64,000 bases of DNA. Source: Schoenoplectus triqueter. Taxonomy: Eukaryota > Streptophyta > Magnoliopsida > Poales > Cyperaceae. The stretch covers positions 62,001 to 126,000 of the forward strand of contig CAXKVV010002144.1 in assembly GCA_964058805.1 (NCBI GenBank), given 5' to 3'. The notes under the pieces are model-generated. The model worked only from the letters and a program-made list of their open reading frames with translations, was not told the DNA's origin and did not search any database. The translations under genes were made by a program, and so were the position numbers. Shown here one piece after another: positions 12,360-23,859 of this stretch (position 1 is the first letter of the stretch; each line of letters starts with the position of its first letter).

Positions 12360-12639
12360 AATAATGAATATGATGAAAGAAAAATAAAAATAAATAATAA
12401 TAATAATAATAAAAAAAAAATAAAGATGATAATGATAATATGTCAATAATAATAACAATAATACAATAAACCTCTATTATAAAACATATTTTTAAATTCT
12501 AAAATTCTATTTTAAAATTGAATTCTAGATTATAAATTCTAAAATTCTATTTTTAAACCTCTATTTCTAAAACCTATTTCTAAATTCTAAATTCTAAAAT
12601 CCTAAAAATTTAAGAACATGAAGTCTATAACTCTACTAT
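12360..12639. repeat. Low-complexity AAT and TTCTAAA tract
   Basis: (AAT)n-like sequence at 12380-12420 is followed by imperfect repeats of TTCTAAAAT / TTCTAAACC at 12490-12610. The tract lies directly downstream of the LINE fragment on the minus strand and may include its 3' tail. Confidence 0.5.
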
Positions 12640-12970
12640 TAGACTTTAACTCATAAATCATGGTTCAGATACATTAATCGTCATCTTCCAATCACTTCTA
12701 TCCAAAATAAGCTCTTTGAATATATTTCATTCCTTCAAATATATTTTTATTGTTTACTCTCATGTCAGTCTCGGTCGACATCTTCCTCTTCTTATATTTT
12801 CAGGACAATTTAGAATACCGCTACGTACTAGTGTTTCATGAGGCCTTTGTTGAATATGACCAAACCATCGCAAACGATGTTGAACTAGTTTCTTTTGAAT
12901 TGGTGTTACCCTAAGTTTGTTCCTAATATTATCATTTTTTATTCGATCTTTCCTTGTGTGACCACATTTC
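12640..12970 (-). pseudogene. LINE ORF2 C-terminal fragment, decayed
   Basis: Read on the minus strand, this encodes the C-terminal tail of a plant LINE reverse-transcriptase polyprotein. Visible pieces are LVQHRLRWFGHIQQRP, a GRCRPRLT block and a DRSDWKTTINVSEP block, in the order expected of plant RTE/L1-type ORF2 ends. In-frame stops interrupt the segment between GRCRPRLT and DRSDWK. No reverse-transcriptase core is present upstream, so the copy is 5'-truncated, which is usual for LINE insertions. It is non-functional. Confidence 0.75.
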
Positions 12971-13227
12971 CCCTTCTGATTTTTTATAAAAAGAAAAGAA
13001 ACCTGATCTGATAAGGATTATCCAACTTTAAACTTTTCACTGGATTCCTCACAAACAGAGTAAATCACAAGCCTAATTGATAAAAAGGTATAAGAGCATT
13101 TGATATATAAAAATGGATATGGCATGATTTATACGATACAAGCCAAAAAATTCAAAGAAAAAACTTTCTTCTGTTTTGTTTATTACTTGCACAGCACCAG
13201 CATAACAGAAAAGGTCTCGACCTTTTA

Positions 13228-13677
13228 TTAGGGCCGTAAACAAGTCGAGTCTAGTTAAACCGAATCAAATCAAACATATGATCATTTTATTAACATAACG
13301 GACTAAAAATTTTAATTTAAAATTGACTCTTTAATTTAATGAGCTAACCGAATTATCTCATTAACAACTTGTTTAATAATAATATTTTGTACAAATACAT
13401 TATATCAAAAAATTTAAAAAAATAACCAAAATCAAAGACAACATATTTCATATATATTAAATTATAACTTATATAATACACTAAAATTTCATAATAAAAT
13501 AATATAAATAATAAATATTAATAGTTTAACAAATTTAACGAACTTAATGAGCTGAGTCCGACCTATTCGTTTTTATCTCATTAACTTAATGAGTTTAACA
13601 AACGAGTCAAATTCAAATTCATCCCGATTCATAAACTACAAATTTTTCGGACAAGCCTACCTTTTACACATCCTTAA
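13228..13677. mobile_element. hAT-like non-autonomous element, diverged
   Basis: The left end TTAGGGCCGTAAACAAG and the right end TTTTACACATCCTTAA form an imperfect terminal inverted repeat. It resembles the GGGTGTGCAAA-type ends of the hAT element at 38125. Internal words such as TTAATGAGCT/GAGCTAACC and AACAAACGAG recur in both orientations. No clear 8-bp duplication is visible. It lies 320 bp upstream of the DEG5 start and may overlap its promoter. Confidence 0.45.
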
Positions 13678-13999
13678 CTATTCACCTTAAAAATGAAAAA
13701 AAAAACGATTTGTCATAAAGGAATTCTAAATTCACAGGCTCACAGGCACAGATGTTTTGGTTGATTCTCCTACAAATGTTTTGATTTTTCTTTTAACATA
13801 AACACTCCCGATGGAAGGGTTTCGGGCTTTTTCCAAAGCCCGATGGGTCAATACATGTATCTGAATCAGAATGAACAATACAGGAAAGAATTCGGGCCTA
13901 CAATAGCCCAATATTTTCATTTGTCGGCCTATTTTTCGACCCAACACAATTTCAGCAAAATATTTTAATCAATAAACAAACCAGACTACCAGATAGCGT

Positions 14000-16644
14000 T
14001 TGTTATTCGCTAGTCAGCACTCAGCAGATGATAATGCACATAGGCGAGCAATGGTGTTGCTAATGCCATCTCCTCCCTCCAGTTCTCTCTCGCCTCGTAC
14101 CTCTTCTCCTCGGAACCTCCTCGCAAAGCCCACGAAACCTGTAACAAAAGATCATAATGCACATAGGCGAGCTCTCCTGCTACTAGCCTCGTCGTCTTTG
14201 GTTAACCTTGCGCTCCCTACCATAGAAGGGCTTGTCCCTGCTTCCCGAATTGCGAGAGCTCTAGAAATATACGAGCTGGAAGAGGATGAGAGAAGAGCCG
14301 TTCGAATTTTCCAGGTTAGACTCACAGTCCTCTTTTTCTATTTCTCAATAGTGTTTTTCCGTTTAGGCCTTTGGGGTGGTGCAAACAAAATTGTACCTCT
14401 TCTCCGTTTGGCCGTCAATTCTGAAAATTATGTGCAATTGTAAAGGAAACATCTCAATTGTAGAAGGGCTTGTCCATTCAAAAGCAACTTATTTGGGCAG
14501 CATTTTGAATCTTTTTGCCACTGAGAGTACGTTTACAGTTACAAGTTTTGTTCAATTAGTCAATATCATACGCGTCCTAGCAAAATATCATAACGAAAAA
14601 TGTTATGGTTATACAAAACTCAATGCCATAATCAATACTGCATCAGTATTCACGTTACATGTGTTCGTATTCAAGTTAACGACTTTGTTATTCAACTTAT
14701 TTTGTATAGCATTGTCATTATTCAAGTCAGAATGAGTTAATACTCAAGTTAACAGTATCTATTAAATAATATAAGTACATTACAAAATAAGTTGAATAAT
14801 AAAATCATTAACTTGAATACTAACTCATTTAGCGTGAATACTAAGATCGGTATTGATTTTGGTATCTATATATCAGCTTCCTATCTAAATTCCCCCCTAT
14901 AAACTAGTATAAAATATTCCATACGTGGATAGAAGGAAAATATTTTATACACTCCTCATTTAACTCCAAATGCTTTTTGTAACTGGCCAACTTGTTATTT
15001 TCCTATTCTATATAAGTCTGGAGGATAGAGATGTACTTTGGTAGTTTCAAAGAAGTCTAGTGGATGAGAAAGAACTGTGGCATTAACCATTTGTGACTAG
15101 AATTGTAGACTACTATAATGAAATTGTGTAAGGGCATGTAAAGGTATTTATTTCTTTATTAACTGAAATTATGTGCAATTGTAAAGGAAACATCTCCCTC
15201 CGTGGTGTTAATCAAGAACTTGCAAATCAAGCCAAATGCAAAATCGGGAGCACTAGATTTTAGTGATGATGATTTGGATGATGCAAAAGTCGAAGGTACT
15301 GGATCTGGGTTCATTTGGGATAAGTACGGCCACATTGTAAGATTCAATTCTAGTAATTCCTTTTTTTTTCTTTTTGTAATAGCATTTATTTTAAATTTGC
15401 AATGAACCCATCACTTCATCATATATGCAGTATTTGTAAAAATTGTGTGTTAACATCCAGCAAGTAGTGGTCAACTTCTTTTGTTAGTTCATCACTGGCA
15501 CAAACTTACTACACCTTTGTTGAACATGATTTTTTAATTAGGTGACAAATTATCATGTTATAGCTAAGTTGGCTTCTGATCAAGCTGGGCTGCACCGTTG
15601 TAAGGTGTATTTAGAGGATCCTAGTGGCATTTCTTATCCTAAAGAAGCAAAGCTTATTGGATCTGATCCTACTTATGATCTAGCTGTTCTAAAGGTCATG
15701 ATCATTTTTGCTCTTTTTTTTTCAATCAATTGATTATTATTGAAAGATGGTGAAATTATAATTAAAAATAGATTTTTTGTCTTGAACTTCAGAGATAGAT
15801 AAGAAATCACTTGATTTTTGAACGCCCTTTATGTATAATTAATTTAGGTTGATGTTGAAATAAATAAGCTGAAGCCAGCTCTTATTGGAAGTTCACGAAA
15901 TTTGCGAGTAGGACAGAGCTGTTTTTCTATTGGCAATCCATATGGTAATGAGCGCACTTTGACTACTGGTGTGGTGAGTGGTTTGGGTAGAGAGATACCT
16001 TCTCCAAATGGGAATCCCATCCGAGGAGCTATACAAACAGATGCTGCTATCAATGCTGGTAATTTTTTTTTTGGTGCACTAATTATTTATGGCACATCTA
16101 CTTTGATTTTTTGTGACTCTAATTAGGTTTCATTTTAGCCTGCCCCTATTTATTTGATACTAAGGGCTTTCTTCTTGTTGTTCTTGTTGTTGTAATTATT
16201 TCTGGTGCTGTATAATCTAAACTTGTATTATTTTTAAATAATGTGATAGGCAATTCAGGCGGGCCTCTGGTTGATTCATATGGCCATGTAATTGGAGTTA
16301 ATACAGCTACCTTCACGCGCAAAGGTAAATTATTTAAGTTATGCCTACTATAAGCTAATATAAAAATTTTATTGCTGCGGTATGACAATTATTTTTTGTT
16401 TTTGCATCCATACACAACCGCGCTTGTGTGCTAACCCAAACCAATTTTATTAAGGTTTATCACCTCTGCAAATCATCCAAGAGGGTTATCCATTTGGTTA
16501 ACATAAAGGCTTGACAAAAAAAAAATGTGATATGCAGGAACTGGTATTTCATCAGGTGTAAATTTTGCAATCCCGATAGATATTGTTGTGAAAATGATCC
16601 CTTACCTTATAATCTACGGAACCTCAGTCAGAAATAGGTATTGA
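14000..16644 (+). CDS. DEG5-like chloroplast serine protease, six exons
   Basis: This encodes a trypsin-type DegP/HtrA protease of the DEG5 group, which with DEG8 acts on the lumenal side of thylakoids and helps degrade damaged photosystem II D1 protein (family knowledge). Coding exons are 14000 or 14051-14314, 15187-15336, 15542-15694, 15848-16058, 16250-16324 and 16538-16644; all introns are GT-AG and the frame is open. The catalytic triad is visible: His in TNYHV (exon 3), Asp in TYDLAVLK (exon 3), Ser in GNSGGPL (exons 4/5). The protein ends just after NFAIPIDIVVKMIPYL with no PDZ domain, as in DEG5. Starting at the ATG at 14051 gives 319 residues, close to the usual length; the ATG at 14000 gives 336. 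The N-terminus is Ser/Pro-rich, then has HRRALLLLASSS, a twin-Arg plus hydrophobic stretch suiting thylakoid-lumen targeting. Intron 1 carries a duplicated piece of exon 2 and a hairpin element. Confidence 0.92.
14421..14453 (+). repeat. Duplicated copy of the DEG5 exon 2 acceptor
   Basis: About 33 bp around GTGCAATTGTAAAGGAAACA recur at 15165-15196, where they form the real 3' splice site and first bases of exon 2. The upstream copy contains the acceptor and the first ten exon bases but then diverges and meets a stop within a few codons. Between the two copies lie about 710 bp of inserted DNA. Confidence 0.85.
14625..14868. mobile_element. Hairpin MITE inside DEG5 intron 1
   Basis: The left arm (GTATTCACGTTACAT from 14646, then TATTCAACTTATTTTGTA) pairs with the right arm (TACAAAATAAGTTGAATA through GTGAATAC at 14839). 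Arms of about 60 bp are roughly 85 percent complementary by eye, and weaker pairing extends outward (AATCAATACTG with CGGTATTGATT). No coding capacity. The element lies within the inserted segment that separates the two copies of the exon 2 acceptor. Confidence 0.75.
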
Positions 16645-18387
16645 ATGTTTCTTTGTATAGTAATTCATTAAAATTGTATTTTATCTGTATATGTTGTTTA
16701 TTTAAACTTTGTCAACATGATTTCTTAATAGAAAGATAATAGTACTTATATGTGAATTCTTCCTAACAAGAAGCTACGCTTGCTCTTTCTTTTGGCTGAT
16801 GAATTTCGAAAAACAAAAGAAGTTTGGTTGAAATTTTCATTCATGAAGTGTAATGATATAGAGGTATAATAGTAATTAGAATAAATAGGAGATAATTAGT
16901 GAGAATGTTCAGGTGACATTTAATATAATTAGGGTAGTAGGTGAGATTAGTTATACTAAACGTCACCCGAACATTTCTCACTAATTACCCAAAAGTCATC
17001 ACAAATTGTCCATTCCACCTCAAGTTTACACAAACTGTCATCAAATCATAGCCATTTGTATGTGCCTATCCATTAGGTACATAACATGAACTTGCAGGCT
17101 TTTTATCCTTCTTTGCTCAGCCTTTTGATTGCAACATCGTAAGGTACTCTATCTGCATCAGTTCCACTTGTATTTAGATTCTTATTTTGTTATAATTTAC
17201 CCTCTGATCGGAATATTGGCCAAGGGAGAATTCAGATCGATTGAGCAAAAAGGAGATGATTTTGAGTTGAATTTTGCCAACTGGATATAGTGAGTTTTCC
17301 TTTTGAATGAGTTCAATTATGTCATTGAAACCCTATAAATCAGGATTTGACAAAGAGAGAAAAGGATGGTAAGTGGAATGAAAAAAATAAGGTAGCAATA
17401 GTGAAGCGAGGCAAAGAACATAGGTTTAACCTTGATGTTTTTGCCTCTCGTGTATAGCAGTAAAGTTTACAGAACAGCAGGAACAAACGTGGTGCTGAAT
17501 GCATGATCTTTTACTCTATTTCCCAACATTGTTTTGTAAATTACACGGAATGTAATTGACTGGCAACTTTTTTTCTCAGAAATCTGTTATAACATTAATT
17601 TCTCGCTCAATAGCTTCTGTTCAAGGGTTAGCAAGCACAGAAGTTGTGTTTCGAAGAAAAACTACAAAAAAGGAGGAAGAAAGAATATAAAGGAAAACAG
17701 CATTTGCATTTAAACCAACTGATATGCATCTACTTCTGCATCGTCTAGTAACAAGTTCATGGGAGAAGTCCTGCGTACAAAATATGATCATCAAGTACTG
17801 TTAAGCACAAAAAACCAGATATAACGGGGAAAATGGTTACAGCCTTACATGTTTAATCAGCAGAATATTTCACAAGATAGAATCTCAAAAAAATGAAAGG
17901 GTATGTAAAAACTTTTTATTAGCTAGTATGAGGAACCCGGAAAAGGCTTATATCAGGTAGTAATGAAACGGACATATAATAGTTAGTCCTACTTTATTAT
18001 AGTATCTCACCATTTCCAGGGGTAGGAGCTTGCTTAAGCAATGTCCTTGCTCGACTCAAGACCAAGAGCTGAGATAGACGCTGGAGTAAACTGAGGTTCA
18101 AATTTTGTTCAGATTCAGGCTCACAATGCACTATGAAGCTTTAATTGGTTTGATTGTATTGGATCGCCTAATTTGCATCTGGGGGATTGTTTAGGCACCG
18201 TCTGGCACAGGATGTTGATCCAAGTCATCGAATTTTTAACTACAACTCAAGAATAATCTCCGAGTAAACCAATTCTACAGTTGTTTTCCTATTTGCACAT
18301 ACACAGATGTTAACGGTAATTAAAAGTTCCCTTTTGAGTTTTTTAACCTTACCTCGTCTCGAACTTGCTGTTATGCTGTTATGGTAG
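16645..18387. other. DEG5 3' flank, no further gene seen
   Basis: No supported coding region between the DEG5 stop and the repeat that starts at 18388. The first few hundred bases probably include the DEG5 3' untranslated region, but no clear polyadenylation site could be fixed. A small hairpin element lies at 16893-16987. Confidence 0.4.
16893..16987. mobile_element. Short 95-bp MITE
   Basis: TAATTAGTGAGAATGTTCAG at the left end is mirrored by the right end (CGAACATTTCTCACTAATTA). The arms are about 30 bp with two mismatches and a loop of about 35 bp. The outer bases TAA/TTA suit a Tourist- or Stowaway-like element, but the target duplication is ambiguous. Confidence 0.7.
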
Positions 18388-19025
18388 TGATAAACGTGTA
18401 CACATGTGTAAATACAGATATAATATGTATTAGTATTTGAATGTATCTGTACGTGATGTGTTTACGTGTCATACATGTCGTGTTGTTAAACATATGTGAT
18501 TAATATATAAATAATTTTGACATGTCTAAACATATACGTCTAATATATTAAATACGAACACGCACATCTAACACGTATATATACATGTATAGAACATACA
18601 AAATACTTCAATATATCAGACTTTATAAGTGCTTATGTACTTAAAATATTGGTTTGATATTGAAATTAGAAATAAAGACCACTCTAACATGTATAATATT
18701 TTCGAATATAGCATGTGAATTTATTTTTTATGATAAGAACTAATCTTTTTTTTCTAATTTTTCTTATATATTTCTCCAATTTTATTTGAAATTTGTTGAA
18801 TTTGTACGTGCTACAAGTATTGACACATGTCAAACACATATAAATACTAATACATTTAATATAACATGTTAGACATATTACGTATCTTAGACATATATAT
18901 TTGGGTTTTTTAATTTTTGACACGTTAAAACACACATTCAAATACGTAAACACGTATTGACACGATACGTTCTATATCGAACACATCACGTGCTCACACG
19001 TGACACACACGACACACATTTATCA
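18388..19025. repeat. ACACGT-rich inverted-repeat element
   Basis: TGATAAACGTGTACACATG at the left is mirrored by CACGACACACATTTATCA at the right. The interior is rich in ACGTGT/ACACGT words in both orientations (TGTTTACGTGTC, ACACGTATTGACACG). It looks like a diverged non-autonomous DNA transposon of about 640 bp. It ends 116 bp from the PPR stop codon and may overlap that gene's 3' untranslated region. Confidence 0.5.
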
Positions 19026-19140
19026 ATACATGCTTGCTTTGATGATAAAAGAAAAAAAAACAATCTCACACATTTCTTTTAAGAACAAAAGAATTATTTC
19101 CCAAAAATTTTACAAGTTTCAGGCTATCAAAAAAAAAAAA

Positions 19141-21876
19141 CTATCCTCGGGAAATTTCTATATCCGGAATAGAAGAAACCTTGTACATTGGCTTGAATCC
19201 CCTTGTTTTCATTATTCTAAGAAATTCAGTACATTTTGTTTGAAAACCCTCTCTTAACAATCCATCTATAAGCACAGTCCACACTACCTCATCAGGATTC
19301 CAATCCTTCAGGAGCATTCTTTCAAACATATCTTGTGCATCACTTATCCTACCAAGTTTGCACAAGGCACATATCAGTTTCCTGTATTCAGCCAGATGTA
19401 ATTCAAATCCTCGATAATTCATTTCATCAAACACTTTGAGAGCAAGATCTACTTGTAGATCACATGACAGCGCATCCAGCAAAGAATGACATAGCTCTTC
19501 ATCTGGATAATGGCCTCGAGCAATCATACCTCTGACTAGTTCATTTGCCTCAAACCACCTTCTGTCTCTACATAAACCAGTGGCCAGTGTATTATAAACA
19601 TCATTTGTTAGGCTGCAACCAATCTCATCTAACTTAATTAACAAACCAGATATGATATCCATGGTTAACATGGTCTTACTATCAAAACTGCAACCTGAAT
19701 TTGTATCTGGTACACTAGTAAACTTCTGATGAACAAGTTGTGGTGACTCTTTAAGCAACCCTTTGATCAAGACACAAAATGTCACATAATTGGGCTTACA
19801 CCCCGCACTTGACATTTGTTTTAACAGCTCAAAGGCACGGTCTAGGTAGCCTAACATTACATAACAGTCCATCAAAGAAGTGTATGTGACTTGGTTAGGG
19901 TGTAACCCCATTCTCTCCAGTTCAAAGAATAGTTTTTCAGCTTCTTCAATGCTGCCCTCCTGACAAAAACCGTGAATAAGAGAACTGTATGTATGTAGGT
20001 TTGGCTGACATTCTTTTTGCTTCATCTCTGTGAATAATTCAACTGCAAAAGAAGTTGACCCATTTTTACACAAACCATCAATTAATGCAGTGTAAGTGAC
20101 AACATTTGGAAAGAGGTATCGGTCAACCATTTTCTGACAGAGATCTTTTGCATCAGATACCCGGTTCTGTTTACAGAGACCATCAATTAATGCACTGAAA
20201 GTCTGCTCATTTGGCTTACATCCATTGCTCTCCATTTTCTCCAGCAACTGCAAGGCATTACCGAGTTCATTGTTCTTGCAAGAACCATCAATCATAGCAG
20301 TGTACGTAACAACATTTGGGGATAAACCTCGACTTAGCATTTCATTAAATACCATAGAAGCAAGATCAAGCTTGCCTCCTTGACAGAAACCAGAAATAAG
20401 TTCAGTGAAAGACCACTCATCTGGCTCGCATTTTCTTTCCTTCATGAGATCCAGCATCCTAACAGCATTACTGAGATTTTCCATGTTACAATATACCTTT
20501 ATTATGGTATTATATGTCACTTGATTTGGTTGAACTCCTTTTAAGGTTAGCATTTTACCGAATAATGCCATGGCCTTCTCTACCTTACCCAACAAACAGA
20601 AACCCTTTATCATTACATTGTAAGTGTTGGTATTTCGGGAACATCCATTTGATTCCATAAAATCAAAAATCATCAGTGCCAATTCAACTTTTCCCTGTTC
20701 ACATAATCCGTTAATCAGAGCATTATACGTAACTGTAGTAGGTGGCAAACCTCTTCTAACCATATGATTAAACAAACCTGCAGCTACATTTACGCAGTTT
20801 AATCTGCACAGCCCACTAATAAGTGATGTATAACTGTAAACATTTGGTGAAACCCCCATACTTTTCATCCCAATTAACAGATTGCACGCTTCATTCAGAC
20901 GCCCAAGGTCACAAAAGGCACCAATGAGAACAGTGTAAGTGTGAACTGCTGGCTTGATACCAATTTCTGACATGTGTTTCATCAAGCTCAAGCCCATGTC
21001 CAGAAGACCAAAATCGCACAAAGTATTAATCAAGGTCAAGTAAGTGGCTGAGTTTGGTTTACACCCAACCTTCGCCATCTGGTCAAATACTTGAAAGGCT
21101 GAATCAAGATCATGGTTTCGGCAGTAGCCAATTATCAATGAAGTATAAGTGAACAAATCAGGCTTTAATCCATATTTAAGAAGTTGATTAAGTACCTTCT
21201 CAGCCTCCACTAAGTTCCCATTCATGCACAATGGATTTATCACTGCATTGAAAGTTATGAGACCCATTTTCTCTCCATTGTTAACCATGTGATGGTAAAT
21301 ATCCATGATGCTGTCAACCATGTTGAACCGCCCCAATTGCAGCAAAAGTGTGCTATAACCAAAAACACCCATTTTGAATCCACCTTTACTCAACCTCTCC
21401 AAGAAATTCATGACTTGGCGTATCTCCACCTCGGTTTGGCATGATTTGATCATCTGGATCCTGACACGGCCAGCAGCCGCATACATACGGCAAGAGACAA
21501 GCCGGTCAACCAAAGCAATGTAAGCGTCCAGAAGGCGTTTGGGAAAATGCCCCTGAGAGACCCAGTTGAAGAACTCCACTACTCGTGGTATGTTGTTATG
21601 GGATTTGATAATTTCAGCGATTTGACTAGGAGGAAGGGAAAAAATGATGTTGGTCAGGTCGGGACTATCTTTCCAGCTGGGCTTGGATAGGATTCGATGG
21701 GCTTTGGAGATAAGAGAGTAAGACGAAGACAGCGCCTCTTCTTTTGGTTCAGTAGTCCGAGTGGCGGTGACGGGAACAAGGAAGGACGAGGAGGTGGAGA
21801 CAAAGCTGAGAGAATCGGAGCAGTATGCGGATTTAAAACGGGAGAAACGGGAGGCGGCGCGAAGAGTCCTCACCAT
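19141..21876 (-). CDS. P-class pentatricopeptide repeat protein, 911 aa, intronless
   Basis: This is a long P-class PPR protein, of the type that binds organelle RNA base by base and affects its stability, splicing or translation. The first 20 residues are rich in Arg and Ser and lack acidic residues (MVRTLRAASRFSRFK), which suits a mitochondrial or plastid targeting peptide. From about residue 165 to 900 I count about 20 repeats of 35 residues with the usual pattern, for example CKPNEQTFSALIDGLCKQNR and LFPNVVTYTALIDGLCKNGS. A break of about 50 residues near residue 710 (around HQKFTSVPDTNSGC) interrupts the array. There is no E or DYW tail, so a role in C-to-U editing is not indicated. The frame is intact and the gene has no introns, as is typical. 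It resembles the Arabidopsis At5g65560 type. The RNA target cannot be read from here. Confidence 0.93.
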   Translation of the reverse strand: MVRTLRAASRFSRFKSAYCSDSLSFVSTSSSFLVPVTATRTTEPKEEALSSSYSLISKAHRILSKPSWKDSPDLTNIIFSLPPSQIAEIIKSHNNIPRVVEFFNWVSQGHFPKRLLDAYIALVDRLVSCRMYAAAGRVRIQMIKSCQTEVEIRQVMNFLERLSKGGFKMGVFGYSTLLLQLGRFNMVDSIMDIYHHMVNNGEKMGLITFNAVINPLCMNGNLVEAEKVLNQLLKYGLKPDLFTYTSLIIGYCRNHDLDSAFQVFDQMAKVGCKPNSATYLTLINTLCDFGLLDMGLSLMKHMSEIGIKPAVHTYTVLIGAFCDLGRLNEACNLLIGMKSMGVSPNVYSYTSLISGLCRLNCVNVAAGLFNHMVRRGLPPTTVTYNALINGLCEQGKVELALMIFDFMESNGCSRNTNTYNVMIKGFCLLGKVEKAMALFGKMLTLKGVQPNQVTYNTIIKVYCNMENLSNAVRMLDLMKERKCEPDEWSFTELISGFCQGGKLDLASMVFNEMLSRGLSPNVVTYTAMIDGSCKNNELGNALQLLEKMESNGCKPNEQTFSALIDGLCKQNRVSDAKDLCQKMVDRYLFPNVVTYTALIDGLCKNGSTSFAVELFTEMKQKECQPNLHTYSSLIHGFCQEGSIEEAEKLFFELERMGLHPNQVTYTSLMDCYVMLGYLDRAFELLKQMSSAGCKPNYVTFCVLIKGLLKESPQLVHQKFTSVPDTNSGCSFDSKTMLTMDIISGLLIKLDEIGCSLTNDVYNTLATGLCRDRRWFEANELVRGMIARGHYPDEELCHSLLDALSCDLQVDLALKVFDEMNYRGFELHLAEYRKLICALCKLGRISDAQDMFERMLLKDWNPDEVVWTVLIDGLLREGFQTKCTEFLRIMKTRGFKPMYKVSSIPDIEISRG

Positions 21877-21917
21877 TGCAGCAAAAATGGAGGAGGGTTT
21901 TCGATTTCATCTCATTA

Positions 21918-21975
21918 AGCTGGAAGGAGAAAGAGAGAGAGACGGTGAGAGAAAAAGAGAGAGAGAGAGGGATGG
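21918..21975 (-). promoter_or_regulatory. CT-rich leader upstream of the PPR start
   Basis: On the minus strand the 60 bases just upstream of the PPR ATG are almost pure C and T (runs of CTCTCT). Pyrimidine patches of this kind are common in plant core promoters and 5' leaders. No TATA box was assigned. Confidence 0.45.
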
Positions 21976-22249
21976 TTAACCTTAACCAAATCTGGGAAGA
22001 GAATGCTCAGTGGAGTTGCCGTAAAAGAATGGCAGGGAAAGTGTACACGAGAGGAGCTCCGGCCGATTCCCATCTCCGGATTTGAAGAATTGGAAATTTG
22101 GAAAACTCTCCAAGTGGTTTTTCGAGATATGGACGCCGTTCCTGATTCCAATTGACCTTCTGTGTTCACACTGCAGAGATGTAAAATAGGCCCAATTGGG
22201 CCATTATTCGCGTCGTCTATTGGCTTATTCCCGAGGGATTTCATTTTTT

Positions 22250-23849
22250 TCTTTTTCTTTTTCTTTTTTTAAGTTTATCTCTAATACTTTGCTTCAGAAT
22301 GAAAACTCACGAAAAGAGGGAAATACAAGAGAGACGAAAGTTTACTCTCCAAATTGGAGTATAACGGACGGAAAAAATGTATATATTTTTTGTTTTTTAT
22401 TCACCTCCTCTTCTCTCCCCTCCCCTCCCCTCTGTTTTTCTTCTAAAAATAAAAGTTATGGAACAAATAAAATTGAATTGAGTAGACCGGTTATCCCTTT
22501 GCTCCATTTCCTTCTCTTTCTATACTTCGTTCTGAAACACAGTGTAAAAGTTGTTTAAATTGAAAGCACAATTAACTAGCTAGCAAGTACTCTTAATGAC
22601 ATTTGAAGACAACCTAGTTGTGTTGAAAGAATGTAAACTTATAAATACATATTATATGTTATCGATATTACGGATCGGACAGTCGTGCCTCACTCTAAAT
22701 CCGTATCCGCTCAGTCTATCTTTTAACCTGGTCTAACTCTACCCGTTTGACCTCCGAACCGGACGAATCGGTCATCAAATCGGGTAGATCCGGATAGGCC
22801 GAACGGGCCATGCACTTTATTACCATTTCTAACTCTGTTTAAATCAATTTGACTCTGCCCATATAAACCCTCGGGGAACTGAATAAGTGGGGATTCACTC
22901 ATAACATAATAAGTCATAGAAGTTAAATCGGGTAATATACGCAGCTGTTTTTCAAATAAATTTGAAACAATTATTGTACAACTTAAAAATAATAAAATAG
23001 TAGAAATATTCAAGGACATGCTCTAAACTTACTAGTATTATGCATGTGTGCTGCTATGATTGCTAAACATTTTTTTTCAATAAAATCTTATAAATCATCA
23101 GTTTTCATCTCTTCTCGAAAACAATATCCAAACTTGTTATAAGAATTCAAATTAATCCATGAGACCAAAATTGTCATACTCTAAAATAATTAAAAGGATT
23201 AGGTGTGTTTAATCCCTTCACGTACGCACGACGAGACGTGTGTACGAAAGGCTAAATGAATAAAATAAGATAACACAGAATAAACAAAATAGTAATAATA
23301 ATATAAAATAATATACAATCCAGAGTAACAAAATAAGAATATAACGCCGACATCGGCGGGGCTGACTCCATCGGAATGGGCAGTAAAATCTCTCAAAAAA
23401 AACCCAAAATAAAAAACTAAAACCCGAAACCTGATGGATCCTAATCAATTACACTGCTCACATGCTAATGCGGCGAAGCATCTCTATCACCACGCATGAC
23501 TGCACCTAACACTCTCTTTAAGAAAAATCTCATATATGAAAATCTGGATCCCACAACTACTGTGGAAATGTGAGTAATTTTAAAATTACTTAGTACAGAT
23601 TTAGATCTAGTCTTAAGATTTAATCTTATTTCCTATACTAGACCCAAATACCGACACTGATGTTTTTAATGTTATATAATAATAATTTATGAATATAATT
23701 ATATTTTATACACATTTTAAGAAATTTACCTAGATGTTATGACATGAAATGATAAGGAAACCCAAAATAGAAAATCTATGGAATAATAATAATATATAAT
23801 ATAAAATACGATAATGAATCACCTGAAATAAATACCCAATTTGTAAATT
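22250..23849. other. Intergenic with a decayed CCGAAC-rich repeat
   Basis: No recognised gene. Positions 22655-22830 hold GATCGGACAG, GAACCGGACGAATCGG and CGGATAGGCCGAACGGG, remains of the GATCCG-type hAT-like repeats seen elsewhere. The rest is AT-rich without structure that I can support. Confidence 0.4.
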
Positions 23850-23859
23850 ACCAGTACTA

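Noticed and set aside
14376..14735. 119-codon + strand frame in DEG5 intron 1
   Set aside because: It covers the duplicated exon 2 start and an arm of a hairpin element; the protein matches nothing and lies within an intron.
21697..22244. Several + and - strand frames around the PPR start
   Set aside because: The + frames are antisense to the PPR coding sequence and its CT-rich leader; the - frame lies upstream of the PPR ATG without any known motif.
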